This document shows positions 52,537-60,660 of a stretch of 64,000 nt of DNA, piece by piece; position 1 is the first letter of the stretch; every line of letters starts with the position of its first letter. This DNA comes from Chloroflexota bacterium (lineage in GTDB: Bacteria > Chloroflexota > Dehalococcoidia > Bin125). Both the position numbers and the translations under genes were made by a program. The DNA lies in contig JAPPFB010000020.1 in NCBI GenBank assembly GCA_028875225.1, forward strand, positions 62,001 through 126,000. The letters are read 5' to 3'. The notes beneath the pieces were generated by a model, which saw nothing but the letters and a program-made list of their open reading frames with translations, searched no databases and was not told where the DNA came from.

Positions 52537-54267
52537 TCAGCCAAACCCCGACTTCTGCGGCCGCTGCAGCGCCATCGATCTCGCCTGCGGCGCAACTTCC
52601 CGTCGTCCCCCCGTTCGAGCCGGGGGCAGGCTATTGGCGGACAGTCCATTGCCGCTCACACCGTTGGTCGACATGGCCGCAGGCGTGGACGGCTGCTCGA
52701 CCGGCTGGCCGCCCTCCCACTGCGCCTGCGTCTGGCGCTGCCGCTTGGGCACCAGGATCCAGCCGACAATGCCCGAGATCAGCGCGAAGACGATCCCGAA
52801 TCTCATCGTGTCGGTGATCGCATCGACGAACGATTCGCGCAGCACCAACTGGGTCGGCATGAGCAGCGACTGGTCGAGCGTCGGCAAGACCTGCTGCGCG
52901 GCCCCGATGCCCGTGGCCAGGATCTCGACCGACTCATCCGCCAGGCCCAGCGGCCCGAGCCCCTCGCTGACGCCCGAGGAGTACACGGCCGCAGCGAACG
53001 ATCCGAGGATGGCGATCGCCAGGGTGCCACCGAGCTGGCGTCCGGCGTTGTTGACCGCCGACGCCTTGCCGGCCAGGTCGACGGGCACCGACGCCATCGC
53101 CGTGTCGGTCGTGGCCGGCATATGCATCGCGCCGCCCATGCCCAGGAAGGCCATCGTCAGGCCGATCATCCAGTACGGCGTGTCGACATCCAGAATGAAA
53201 CTGAAAATCAGCAGCGCGCCGGCGCCGTGGACGGCCGGTGCCCAGAACAGCATCAACCGCGGGCCCACCTTGGGTAGCAGCTTCGCCGCGATCGGGGCGA
53301 AGAACATCATCGCCAGGGCCAGCGGCATCAGCCGCGCGCCGCTCTCCGACGCCGACATGCCCTGCACCAACTGGAAGAACTGGGGCAGATAGAACATGAC
53401 GCCCATCAGGGCAAACATGATGAAGAACATTCCGACCATCGAGCCGGTGAAGTCGCGCTGCTTGAAGAACGCCATCGGCAGCAAGGGCTGGTCGGTCCGG
53501 CGCTCGATGACGATGAACATCAGCGCCGAGACGATGGCGACCGCGAACGATCCGACGATCAGCGGGTCGGTCCAGCCCTTCTGGATGCCCTCGATGATCG
53601 CAAAGACGATCGCCACCATCGCGATCGTTCCCGTGATCGCGCCTGGCACATCCAGTTTGGTATGCAACTGCGATCGAGACTCGGGGACGGTGGCCATGCC
53701 GAGCATGCTCAATGCCGCGATCGGAGCCGGAACCCAGAAGACGCCGGCCCAGCCGATCAGGTCGACCAGGACGCCGCCGACCAGCGGCCCAAAGGCCATG
53801 CCGAAGCCCATCGCTCCGGCCCAGATGCCGATCGCTCGGCTTCGTTCCTCGCGCGGGAACACGGCGGTCAGAATCGACAACGTCTGCGGGATGACCAGCG
53901 CGCCGCCCAGGCCTTGCAGGCCGCGTCCGACGATCATGAAGTTGGCGTCGGGCGAAAAGGCGATGGCGATGGATGCGACGACAAAGATCCCCATGCCGAC
54001 GATCAGCATCTTGCGGCGTCCGAACCGGTCGCCCAGCGCGCCGGCCAACAGCAGCAGTCCGCCGAAGATCACCATGTACGCGTCGACGACCCAGAGCGAC
54101 TGGGCCTCAGACATCTCAAAGGCCCGCTTGATCGCGGGCAACGCAGTGTTGATGATCGTCGCGTCGAGCTGGACCAGCATCTGTGAGCCGGCCAGGACGA
54201 GCAGGATCACCCAGCGTCGTCGGGACGTTGAACCCGTCGATGGAGTCGTGGAGGCTTGAGTTGTCAT
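52537..54267 (-). CDS. DHA2 family (14-helix) MFS drug/proton antiporter
   Basis: A 576-residue EmrB/QacA-type transporter. N-terminal RRRWVILLVLAGSQMLVQLD, motif D1 LDATIINTALPAIKRAF, motif A GALGDRFGRRKMLIVGMGIF, motif C region AMGFGMAFGPLVGGVLVDLI; about 14 hydrophobic helices in all. The C-terminal 75 residues are polar (Gln/Ser/Asn-rich) and cytoplasmic. Substrate unknown. The ATG overlaps the stop of the upstream DUF35 gene (ATGA). Confidence 0.92.
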   Translation of the reverse strand: MTTQASTTPSTGSTSRRRWVILLVLAGSQMLVQLDATIINTALPAIKRAFEMSEAQSLWVVDAYMVIFGGLLLLAGALGDRFGRRKMLIVGMGIFVVASIAIAFSPDANFMIVGRGLQGLGGALVIPQTLSILTAVFPREERSRAIGIWAGAMGFGMAFGPLVGGVLVDLIGWAGVFWVPAPIAALSMLGMATVPESRSQLHTKLDVPGAITGTIAMVAIVFAIIEGIQKGWTDPLIVGSFAVAIVSALMFIVIERRTDQPLLPMAFFKQRDFTGSMVGMFFIMFALMGVMFYLPQFFQLVQGMSASESGARLMPLALAMMFFAPIAAKLLPKVGPRLMLFWAPAVHGAGALLIFSFILDVDTPYWMIGLTMAFLGMGGAMHMPATTDTAMASVPVDLAGKASAVNNAGRQLGGTLAIAILGSFAAAVYSSGVSEGLGPLGLADESVEILATGIGAAQQVLPTLDQSLLMPTQLVLRESFVDAITDTMRFGIVFALISGIVGWILVPKRQRQTQAQWEGGQPVEQPSTPAAMSTNGVSGNGLSANSLPPARTGGRREVAPQARSMALQRPQKSGFG

Positions 54268-54725
54268 GCCATGCGCCAGCGCGGCTGGACGAGATCGTCT
54301 GCCGTGCGTTCAAACACCACCTGCACGCGCGAGCCGATCTCCATCGCCCCCCCGAGCGGCGCATCGACGACCGCGCCCATCAGCTTGATCTCGGGCATGT
54401 CGTCGAGTTCCACCAGGGCGACCATGTAGGGGCCGAACTCTCGCAAGGCGGGATGGGCGGGATGGACCACCTCGACCCAGGACCAGACGGTTCCGGTCCC
54501 CGCAGAGTCTTCCCATTCCATGTCGAAGCCGTAGCAGGCATGACAGTTGAGTTCGGGCGGGTACTGTCTGGTCCCGCACTCGGCGCAGCGCTGGACGACC
54601 AGCCGGCCCTCCGCCGCAGCCGCGAAGTAGCCGCCATTGACGGCATCGTCCGGATCGGGAGTCGTCATGCCGTCGGGAAAGAAGGGAGCGTCGAGGAATT
54701 CGGCGCGGACGGGGTTCGTCGTCAT
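54264..54725 (-). CDS. DUF35 (Zn-ribbon plus OB-fold) acyl-CoA-associated protein
   Basis: A 153-residue protein: N-terminal helix (DDAVNGGYFAAAAEGRLVVQ), rubredoxin-like zinc ribbon with two CxxC pairs (RCAECGTRQYPPELNCHACY), then an OB-fold (GTVWSWVEVVHPAHPALREF; PYMVALVELD). DUF35 proteins bind thiolase-like partners and acyl-CoA, for example in the Ltp2-DUF35 aldolase of steroid side-chain degradation. A thiolase homologue is encoded 1.1 kb away on the same strand. Start at ATG 54725; translationally coupled to the MFS gene. Confidence 0.9.
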   Translation of the reverse strand: MTTNPVRAEFLDAPFFPDGMTTPDPDDAVNGGYFAAAAEGRLVVQRCAECGTRQYPPELNCHACYGFDMEWEDSAGTGTVWSWVEVVHPAHPALREFGPYMVALVELDDMPEIKLMGAVVDAPLGGAMEIGSRVQVVFERTADDLVQPRWRMA

Positions 54726-54768
54726 ATCGCGAGAGTAACGCGTCACCGGACTTGTAGGCTGATGCAGG

Positions 54769-55785
54769 ATGCGCCGACTGCTATCGATCGCCCTGCTGGC
54801 CCCGCTGATCTGGATCGGAACCGCCGCACAGTCCTCGGCGGAGGCGCCGCTCTGCACGCTCTCACCCGACTTCCAGCGCCAGGTCCTGACCAACGACGCA
54901 ATCGTTGGAGCGGCGGTCTACGACCTGCAGACCGGGAGCATCTGGAGCGGCGGTCACGCCGGTCCCTACGCGTTGCACAGCGTGATCAAACCGCCCATCG
55001 CCTGGGCGGTGATGAGCGACGCATACGAGGAAGGCCGCCCACTGACCAGGGTGCACCGCGACTCCCTCTACTACATGGTCGCCTGGTCACTGAATCCCGA
55101 CGTGGGCGTCCTGCTTTCGATGATTGGCGGACTGCAGGGGCTGAACGACTTCTACCAGCGCTGGGGAGTGCCCGAGCTCATCGAACTCTCTCATCGTTCG
55201 CGCTGGGGAGCGAGTCGCGCGCAGCCGGTCCACCTGGCGCGCCTCTTCGCGGCGCTGGCGATGTCCGAGACCGTGCCCGAGCTTGCTCGCGAACACGGCT
55301 TCGATCTGCTCAGGTCCGTGGTCGATGGCCATCGCTGGGGAGCGACGATTCCCGAACAGTCGCTCCCCGGTTGGGAGTCGCTGATCAAGACCGGCAACTT
55401 CACGCTGCCGGAATCCGCCGGAGGAGACCCGGTTGCCAAGATCGATCCGCATGACTACCTGGACCGGCACACGCTGCTCAGCGACCTGTACGACGCGCCC
55501 GAAGCGACTGCGGGAGCCGCCGCCGACACGCCGCTGAAACAGCTGGCCAGCAGGGACCGCGTGTTGGTCAGGATGAACAGCGCCGCGATCTGGCTAGCCG
55601 CGCCGTGGCAGGGCAGCCAGCCCCGGTACGTCGTCGCCATCATGCAAGAGAGCTTCTACACCTGGGTCGGCTCGCGCCGGTTGCAGGACTACATCGGCGC
55701 CATCCTCGCCGACGCGATCGTCGAGCGCGAGGCGGGCCGCTGGTCGGACGCGCCGAGTCATTGCATCAAGCGCGCGCTGTCCTGA
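54769..55785 (+). CDS. exported class A beta-lactamase-like serine hydrolase
   Basis: A 338-residue protein with a Sec signal (MRRLLSIALLAPLIWIGTAA, cleavage likely near QSSA-EA). It has the serine-acylase motifs in class A order: SxxK as SVIK in YALHSVIKPPIAWAVM (Ser near residue 71) and KTG in LIKTGNFTLPE (Lys near 207). No clear SDN or ExxLN was found, so it is more likely a peptidase or esterase relative than a resistance enzyme. Divergent from the DUF35 gene, 43 bp apart. Confidence 0.7.
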   Translation: MRRLLSIALLAPLIWIGTAAQSSAEAPLCTLSPDFQRQVLTNDAIVGAAVYDLQTGSIWSGGHAGPYALHSVIKPPIAWAVMSDAYEEGRPLTRVHRDSLYYMVAWSLNPDVGVLLSMIGGLQGLNDFYQRWGVPELIELSHRSRWGASRAQPVHLARLFAALAMSETVPELAREHGFDLLRSVVDGHRWGATIPEQSLPGWESLIKTGNFTLPESAGGDPVAKIDPHDYLDRHTLLSDLYDAPEATAGAAADTPLKQLASRDRVLVRMNSAAIWLAAPWQGSQPRYVVAIMQESFYTWVGSRRLQDYIGAILADAIVEREAGRWSDAPSHCIKRALS

Positions 55786-55804
55786 ACCCCGTCGGTGCTT
55801 GGTC

Positions 55805-57016
55805 TCAGTTGCGAAAGATCGCGGTGGAGATCGGGGCCGAGGCGGGACCGGCGGCGACGATGCAGGTGCGGGCGCCCTCGACCGGATTGGACGAGTCTCC
55901 GCGCAGCTGTCGAACCGCTTCGACGGCCAGGTTGAAGCCGTGCGTGTACGCCTCGGACAGGTTGCCGCCCGAGGTGTTGATCGGGAACTCGCCGGCGTGC
56001 GTCGCCCCAGGGTCGGCGACCGCCGTCGTCTCCAGACGACCGCCTTCACAGAACGGTCCACCTTCGCCGACCTCGCAGAACTTGTGGTCCTCGAATGAGG
56101 TCAGCACCTGTCCGGTGAAGTTCTCGTAGAACTGGCCGCAGTCAATGTCCTCCGGTCCCATCCCGGCGGCCGAGTAGAGGCGGTCGACCATCGTGGTGTA
56201 GTTGGAGCTCATGAAGTCGTCGTGCCAGAATCCGTCGACGACGTTGCCCTGGCGGTGGCCCGAACCCTGCACTGACGCCGAGAGATAGACCGGCGTGTCG
56301 GTGAAGTCGCGCGCGATCTCGGCCGTGGTGAGGATCATCGCGGCGGCGCCGTCGGTTTCGAGGCAACAGTCGTAGAGGCGGTACGGATCGGCGATCATGC
56401 GGGAGTTCTGGTGGTCTTCCAACGTGATTGGGCGGCCGTTCATGACGGCGCGCGGATTGTTCTGGGCATGCTTGTTGGCGGCCACCGCGATCTGACCGAG
56501 CTGGGCCGAGGTCGTGCCGTACTCGTACATGTGACGTTGCATCTTCATCGCCAGGAACTGAGCCGGCGACATCAGTCCCTGCGGGACGTTGAAGGCGTAC
56601 TGACCGCGCAGGCGACCGCCGCGCCGCGACTGTCCGAAGCGACCGAACTCGCCCTGGGCGAGCGCGCGGTAGACCACGACGAAGTTGGCGTAACCGGCGA
56701 CGATACCGGCCGCGGCGTTGCCGATCGCGGCACAGACGCCTCCACCACCTCCGCCGTAGACCATGGATGCGAACGCATAGTGAGGCAGATCGAGTGCGGT
56801 TGAGAGGCGGTTGGGGTCGTTGCGGTCGGCGGAGTATGAGGAGAAACCGTCTAACATGCGCGGTTCGAGTCCGGCGTCGGCGCAGGCAGCAAGGATGGCT
56901 TCGAGGGCGAGGCGGAACTCGGGGCGTCCGATCCGCCCGTGCTTGGTGTACTCGGTCTCGCCGACGCCGATCACGGCCACCCGGTCGCGGATATTGCGGT
57001 CGTATTCGTATACCAT
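55805..57016 (-). CDS. thiolase-fold (SCPx/Ltp2-like) protein
   Basis: A 403-residue thiolase superfamily member: VAVIGVGETEYTKHGRIGRP, ASMVYGGGGGGVCAAIGNAA, YRLYDCCLETDGAAAMILTT, DCGQFYENFTGQVLTSFEDH and FPINTSGGNLSEAYTHGFNL. The nucleophilic Cys that true thiolases carry just ahead of the Gly-rich loop is absent (SMVYGGGGGG) and the usual GHPxGxSG end is altered, as in Ltp2-type aldolases that need a DUF35 partner. ATG 57016 is chosen; its ribosome-binding GGTGAGGG belongs to a dispersed repeat. Confidence 0.88.
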   Translation of the reverse strand: MVYEYDRNIRDRVAVIGVGETEYTKHGRIGRPEFRLALEAILAACADAGLEPRMLDGFSSYSADRNDPNRLSTALDLPHYAFASMVYGGGGGGVCAAIGNAAAGIVAGYANFVVVYRALAQGEFGRFGQSRRGGRLRGQYAFNVPQGLMSPAQFLAMKMQRHMYEYGTTSAQLGQIAVAANKHAQNNPRAVMNGRPITLEDHQNSRMIADPYRLYDCCLETDGAAAMILTTAEIARDFTDTPVYLSASVQGSGHRQGNVVDGFWHDDFMSSNYTTMVDRLYSAAGMGPEDIDCGQFYENFTGQVLTSFEDHKFCEVGEGGPFCEGGRLETTAVADPGATHAGEFPINTSGGNLSEAYTHGFNLAVEAVRQLRGDSSNPVEGARTCIVAAGPASAPISTAIFRN

Positions 57017-57017
57017 C

Positions 57018-57055
57018 GCTGCCCTCACCTCAACCCTCTCCCAGAGGGAGAGGGG
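57018..57055. repeat. dispersed CCCTCACC...CTCTCCC/GGGAGAGGG repeat
   Basis: CCCTCACCTCAACCCTCTCC then CAGAGGGAGAGGGGG, same family as at 4.65 kb. It abuts the thiolase start, and its outer arm supplies the purine-rich sequence ahead of the minus-strand ATG. It occupies part of the 117-bp gap to the divergent serine hydrolase gene. Confidence 0.75.
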
Positions 57056-57133
57056 GTAAGCCTGTCACATAAAGGGAGAGTACGAGATCGCGGGCTATCC
57101 TACGGCGGCTGAGGACTTTTGAAGGAGCCGCCG

Positions 57134-58426
57134 ATGTCTGATTTCGCCAATCTTCCCTCATCCGATCCTGCGACGTTGGGCATTGACCCGGAGCGATTGG
57201 CTCGCACGGATGCCCGCATGGCGCAAGCGGTCGAGAACGGCGAGGTGCCCGGCGTCACGACGGTTGTGATTCGGCATGGTCACGTGGCGCACGTGTCGTC
57301 GCACGGCTACCTCGACGCGGAGCGCAAGAATCCGCTGCCGATTGACGCGCTGTTCCGGATGTACTCGCAGACCAAGCCGGTGACCGCGGCGTTGACGATG
57401 CAACTCCAGGAGGAGGGCGTCTTCTACGTCGACGAGCCGATCACGAAGTGGCTGCCGGAGTTCGAGAATCGGCAGGTCCTGGCCCCGTTCGATCCGCCGA
57501 ACAAGGTTCGCGGACAGGGCTTGCTGATGGGTCAGACGGTGCCGATGGTCCGGCAGATCACGATCCGCGACCTGCTGACGATGACCTCAGGGCTGCCTTC
57601 GTTCGGCAACATCCCGTCTGCGATGTTCCCACTGCTCGAACCGGTCTGGGCTGGCTCGGAGTTTGGGATCACGGATCCGGGGCAGGTCGACACCAGCGTT
57701 TCCGAAGAAGACCGAATCATCGCAATGTCGCAGCTTCCCAATGCACGGCAGCCGGGAGCGGCCTGGGAGTATGCGATGGACTTCGACGTGCTGACCGTCC
57801 TGTTGGAGCGTGCGACCGGGCAAAACCTGGACGAACTCTTCCAGGAGCGGATTTTCGGACCGCTGGGCGTCGAAGGCTGCGGCTTCTACTGTCCGCCGCA
57901 GGACGCCGATCGGCTGGTGACGAACCACCACTGGTCCGAGACTGGCGCGCTCAATCCCGTGGAGCGTCCGGAGGACTCTCACAAGGTGCGAGAGTCGCTG
58001 GGCCAACAGATTTCCGGGAACGGCCTGTACGGGGGCGTGCTGATGACGCCGGCGGCATACACGCGCTTCGCCGCGATGCTGCTCAACGGCGGCGAACTGG
58101 ACAGTCAGCGGGTGCTGGGCCGCAAAACGATCGACCTGATGACCGCGAATCATCTCGGAGCGATCTGCGGCAGCGAGATTGATTTGACCGGTCCGGGTTA
58201 CGGGTTCGGCTTTGGCTATGCGGTCCGAGACCGGATCGCCGGGACCGCGTATCCGGGCAGCGTTGGGACCTACGGTTGGGGCGGCGCTGCCGGGACCTGG
58301 TTCTTCGTAGACCCGTCGGAAAACCTGGCCGGGCTGTTCTTCACCCACGTGTTCATGTACCAGTTCAATCCCGTCGCCTACCTCGAGACCGACTTCGAGA
58401 AGGGCGTATACGAGGCGCTGATCTAG
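57134..58426 (+). CDS. beta-lactamase-fold serine hydrolase (EstB/class C-like)
   Basis: A 430-residue cytoplasmic-type protein of the beta-lactamase/transpeptidase-like family (PF00144). SxxK is SQTK in FRMYSQTKPVTAALTMQ (Ser near 77), YxN-equivalent YAM in AAWEYAMDFDVLTVLLER, and a late GYGFGFGYAVRD / YGWGGAAGTWFFVDPSENL block replaces KTG, as in esterases of this family. No signal peptide, so esterase or amidase activity is likelier than cell-wall work. GAAGGAGCC precedes ATG 57134. Its TAG overlaps the convergent gene's stop in a shared CTAG. Confidence 0.85.
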   Translation: MSDFANLPSSDPATLGIDPERLARTDARMAQAVENGEVPGVTTVVIRHGHVAHVSSHGYLDAERKNPLPIDALFRMYSQTKPVTAALTMQLQEEGVFYVDEPITKWLPEFENRQVLAPFDPPNKVRGQGLLMGQTVPMVRQITIRDLLTMTSGLPSFGNIPSAMFPLLEPVWAGSEFGITDPGQVDTSVSEEDRIIAMSQLPNARQPGAAWEYAMDFDVLTVLLERATGQNLDELFQERIFGPLGVEGCGFYCPPQDADRLVTNHHWSETGALNPVERPEDSHKVRESLGQQISGNGLYGGVLMTPAAYTRFAAMLLNGGELDSQRVLGRKTIDLMTANHLGAICGSEIDLTGPGYGFGFGYAVRDRIAGTAYPGSVGTYGWGGAAGTWFFVDPSENLAGLFFTHVFMYQFNPVAYLETDFEKGVYEALI

Positions 58427-58869
58427 GATTCGTCCCGCCTGGGTAGCGATTGATAGAGCGCCAGGGCCAGGAACGGCAGGATGATGACCTGCCCGTATGC
58501 GCCGGGAGGCGGCTTGGCGACCTTGAGTGGCTTGGCTCGTCCGACCAGGATTCGTCCGATGTTGTCGAGCAGGTTGAGCAGCAGGATCAGGGGGATCAGT
58601 CCTCGATAGCGGAACAGCGCCAGCCAGGCGAGGCCGGCAAGAAGCAGCTGCTCGAGTCCCCACTGAGCGAAGATGGCGACGACGTTCTGGCCGCCCTCGA
58701 CGTCGAGGTCGATGCCGGCGATCGAGTTCGCGCCGCCGTCCTTGCGGAAGACGTGCACCATGCTGCGAAACGTCATCACGAGGCAGAGGAAGAGGTAAAA
58801 CCTGGTGACCCAGGGGTCGCCTCGGTAGGTGAGGACGTCGGTTGGCAGGAGTCCGTTGACGCGTCGCAC
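58423..58869 (-). CDS. small integral membrane protein, unknown function
   Basis: A 148-residue protein with about four membrane segments: RFYLFLCLVMTFRSMVHVF, an AQWGLEQLLLAGLAWLALF region, GLIPLILLLNLLDNIGRILV and QVIILPFLALALYQSL, joined by short loops; GTG start. Family not recognised. A degenerate second copy of its first 55 residues lies at 59449-59688. It is downstream of the ParE gene by 4 bp. Confidence 0.75.
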   Translation of the reverse strand: MRRVNGLLPTDVLTYRGDPWVTRFYLFLCLVMTFRSMVHVFRKDGGANSIAGIDLDVEGGQNVVAIFAQWGLEQLLLAGLAWLALFRYRGLIPLILLLNLLDNIGRILVGRAKPLKVAKPPPGAYGQVIILPFLALALYQSLPRRDES

Positions 58870-58873
58870 CTGA

Positions 58874-59203
58874 CTACTCCTCCATGTCCTGGCGCAACGA
58901 CGCGGGAATGTCGCGTGCGGTATGCAAGACTCTGTAGACGTCCACGCTGGACGCTTCTTCGACGTAGAGGATCAAGAATGGGAACCCCGCGACCGGCCAT
59001 GACCGCAGATTGGGAAATGGTGTGTCGCCGCTGTAGCGCGACGAGCCAGTCGATGGGAACTGACTGAGATGCTGGAACGATTGGCGCAGGGCGACGGCAA
59101 AGGCGCGAGCAACTTGCGGCGAGGCATCGAACCAATAGCGATCAAGAATTCCGGCGATGTCGCGAGATGCGGGATCGCGAACCGAAATCGGTTTAGGGTT
59201 CAC
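58874..59203 (-). CDS. ParE/RelE-type toxin
   Basis: A 109-residue toxin-like protein: a helical hairpin (SRDIAGILDRYWFDASPQVA, AFAVALRQSFQHLSQFPSTG) followed by the ParE strand motifs LRSWPVAGFPFLILYVEEAS and VDVYRVLHTARDIP. RVLHxxRD is the usual C-terminal signature. Targets in this family are gyrase (ParE) or ribosome-bound mRNA (RelE); ParE is favoured by the ParD-like partner. GTG start overlapping the antitoxin stop (GTGA). Confidence 0.88.
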   Translation of the reverse strand: MNPKPISVRDPASRDIAGILDRYWFDASPQVARAFAVALRQSFQHLSQFPSTGSSRYSGDTPFPNLRSWPVAGFPFLILYVEEASSVDVYRVLHTARDIPASLRQDMEE

Positions 59204-59439
59204 TCCCTCTCGGCCTCATCCAACCGTCGGAACAGCCGATCGAAGTACTCATCATCCGCCACCACCGCCTTCGGCGATGCGGCGCCTTCGAGCACTAACG
59301 CCCGCAGGTGCTGGCGATCACGTTCCTTGCGGATCAGATCACGGATGAACTCGCCGCAGTCCTGATAGCCGCCTTCATGCACCTGTCGATCGACAAAGGC
59401 CCAAAGGTCATCGGAGAGGGTGACACTCACGGTAGGCAT
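59200..59439 (-). CDS. ParD-type ribbon-helix-helix antitoxin
   Basis: A 79-residue protein with an N-terminal RHH DNA-binding domain (MPTVSVTLSDDLWAFVDRQV, GGYQDCGEFIRDLIRKERDR) and a helical C-terminus (DDEYFDRLFRRLDEAERE) that would wrap the toxin. It precedes and overlaps the toxin gene, the standard antitoxin-first order, and presumably represses its own promoter. Confidence 0.88.
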   Translation of the reverse strand: MPTVSVTLSDDLWAFVDRQVHEGGYQDCGEFIRDLIRKERDRQHLRALVLEGAASPKAVVADDEYFDRLFRRLDEAERE

Positions 59440-59448
59440 GTGGTCATG

Positions 59449-59688
59449 CTACTCCAAGTCGCCAATCGAGCGGCGGGGAAAGTCCCTTGCGGGATGGGCG
59501 TTGCGGACCTGTTCGTCCAGGCCAATGCCGGCGATTGAGTCGGCTCCTAGGTTCTCTCCAAAAGCGTGGATGAGGCTGGGGAAGGTGATGACGATGGAGG
59601 AGTGGACGTAGAACCTTGTGACCCAGGGGTCGCCACGGCAGGTGTGGGTGTCCTCCGGCAGGATGGCGCGGAGTTGACTGTTGTGTCA
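59449..59688 (-). pseudogene. chimeric remnant: membrane-protein paralogue fused to enolase-type C-terminus
   Basis: Between two stops (59688 and 59449) the minus frame encodes 78 residues with no usable start. The first part, CRGDPWVTRFYVHSSIVITF then PSLIHAF and DSIAGI, matches the start of the membrane protein at 58869 (YRGDPWVTRFYLFLCLVMTF, MVHVF, NSIAGI). The second part, LDEQVRNAHPARDFPRRSIG, matches the end of the dehydratase at 60657 (LDEEVLRAHPAKDFPARTIG). The join falls at a shared GI-(x)-LD. A deletion between two former paralogues is the simplest explanation. Confidence 0.8.
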
Positions 59689-59802
59689 TGACCCCCCTGC
59701 TGTTCGGTTGCGTCTCACGAGAACGAGTTCTCATGCTCGCCGACGGATCCAGACGGTACTCTCCATCCAGGTTCGACGCTGACTTCGGAGGCAGGTGCCG
59801 CC

Positions 59803-60660
59803 ATGCAAGAGTTCGCAGGTAAGACAGCGGTGGTTACAGGCGCTGCCTCAGGAATGGGGTTGTCCATGTCGCGGCGTTTTGCCGCAGAGGGCATGAACGT
59901 GGTGCTTGCCGACATCGAAGAGGCCGCGCTTCGAACGCAAGTGGCACTGCTCGAGCGCGAAGGTTGCGCCGTACTCGGCGTGACCGTGGACACCATGCAG
60001 CGCGCGGATTTGGAACAGCTTCGAGACCGCGCGGTCGACCGGTTCGGCAACATTCACATCCTCTGCAACAACGCCGGCGTCACTGGTCTGGACGATGCGG
60101 TTGGCGTCATTGGCGGCGTGAACATGACCTGGGACGTGCCCCAGCACACGTGGGAGTGGGTGATGGGGGTCAACTTCTGGGGAGTCCTGTACGGGATTCA
60201 GGCGTTCGTGCCCCACATGCTGGCTCACGGCGAAGCAGGGCACATCGTCAACACCTCTTCACTGGCAGGCCTGCTGCCGGGCGGAAGCGCCTACAGCGTG
60301 TCCAAGCATGCGGTATTGGCCCTGACCGAAGGGCTGTACCAACAGTTCGAGCACATCGGGGCGAACCTGAGCGCCTCGGCGCTCTGCCCAGGGGTCGTGC
60401 GGACCAATCTGCATCGCGCCGAACGCAATCGACCAGAGGATCTGGGCGAGAGGTTGATGGACGTTTCGGCTGAGATGGCCGAGACGATCGAGGGGTTCAT
60501 GGCGACGGCCCTGGATCCGGAGGACATTGCAGAACTGGTCCTGTTCGCGATCCGTGAGAAACGCTGCTACATCTTGCCGCACGTCGACGAGGACGACTCA
60601 ATCCGCGGTCGGACGGAGCACGTGCTTGGTAGAAGGGCTCCGTTTCCAGTTGCTCTCTAA
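59803..60660 (+). CDS. short-chain dehydrogenase/reductase (SDR)
   Basis: A 285-residue classical SDR: TGxxxGxG as VVTGAASGMGLSMSRRFA, Asp37-type LADIEEAA suggesting NAD preference, CNNAGV, NTSSLAGLLPG, and the catalytic SAYSVSKHAVLALTEGLYQQ. C-terminal LCPGVVRTNLHRAERNRPED. The substrate is unknown. It is convergent with the dehydratase gene, whose stop overlaps by four bases. Confidence 0.93.
   Translation: MQEFAGKTAVVTGAASGMGLSMSRRFAAEGMNVVLADIEEAALRTQVALLEREGCAVLGVTVDTMQRADLEQLRDRAVDRFGNIHILCNNAGVTGLDDAVGVIGGVNMTWDVPQHTWEWVMGVNFWGVLYGIQAFVPHMLAHGEAGHIVNTSSLAGLLPGGSAYSVSKHAVLALTEGLYQQFEHIGANLSASALCPGVVRTNLHRAERNRPEDLGERLMDVSAEMAETIEGFMATALDPEDIAELVLFAIREKRCYILPHVDEDDSIRGRTEHVLGRRAPFPVAL

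Noticed and set aside
59444-59734. 96-residue minus-strand ORF beginning MRTRSRETQPNSRG
   Set aside because: Out of frame with the recognisable homology to neighbouring genes; His/Pro/Arg-rich shadow of the chimeric pseudogene.
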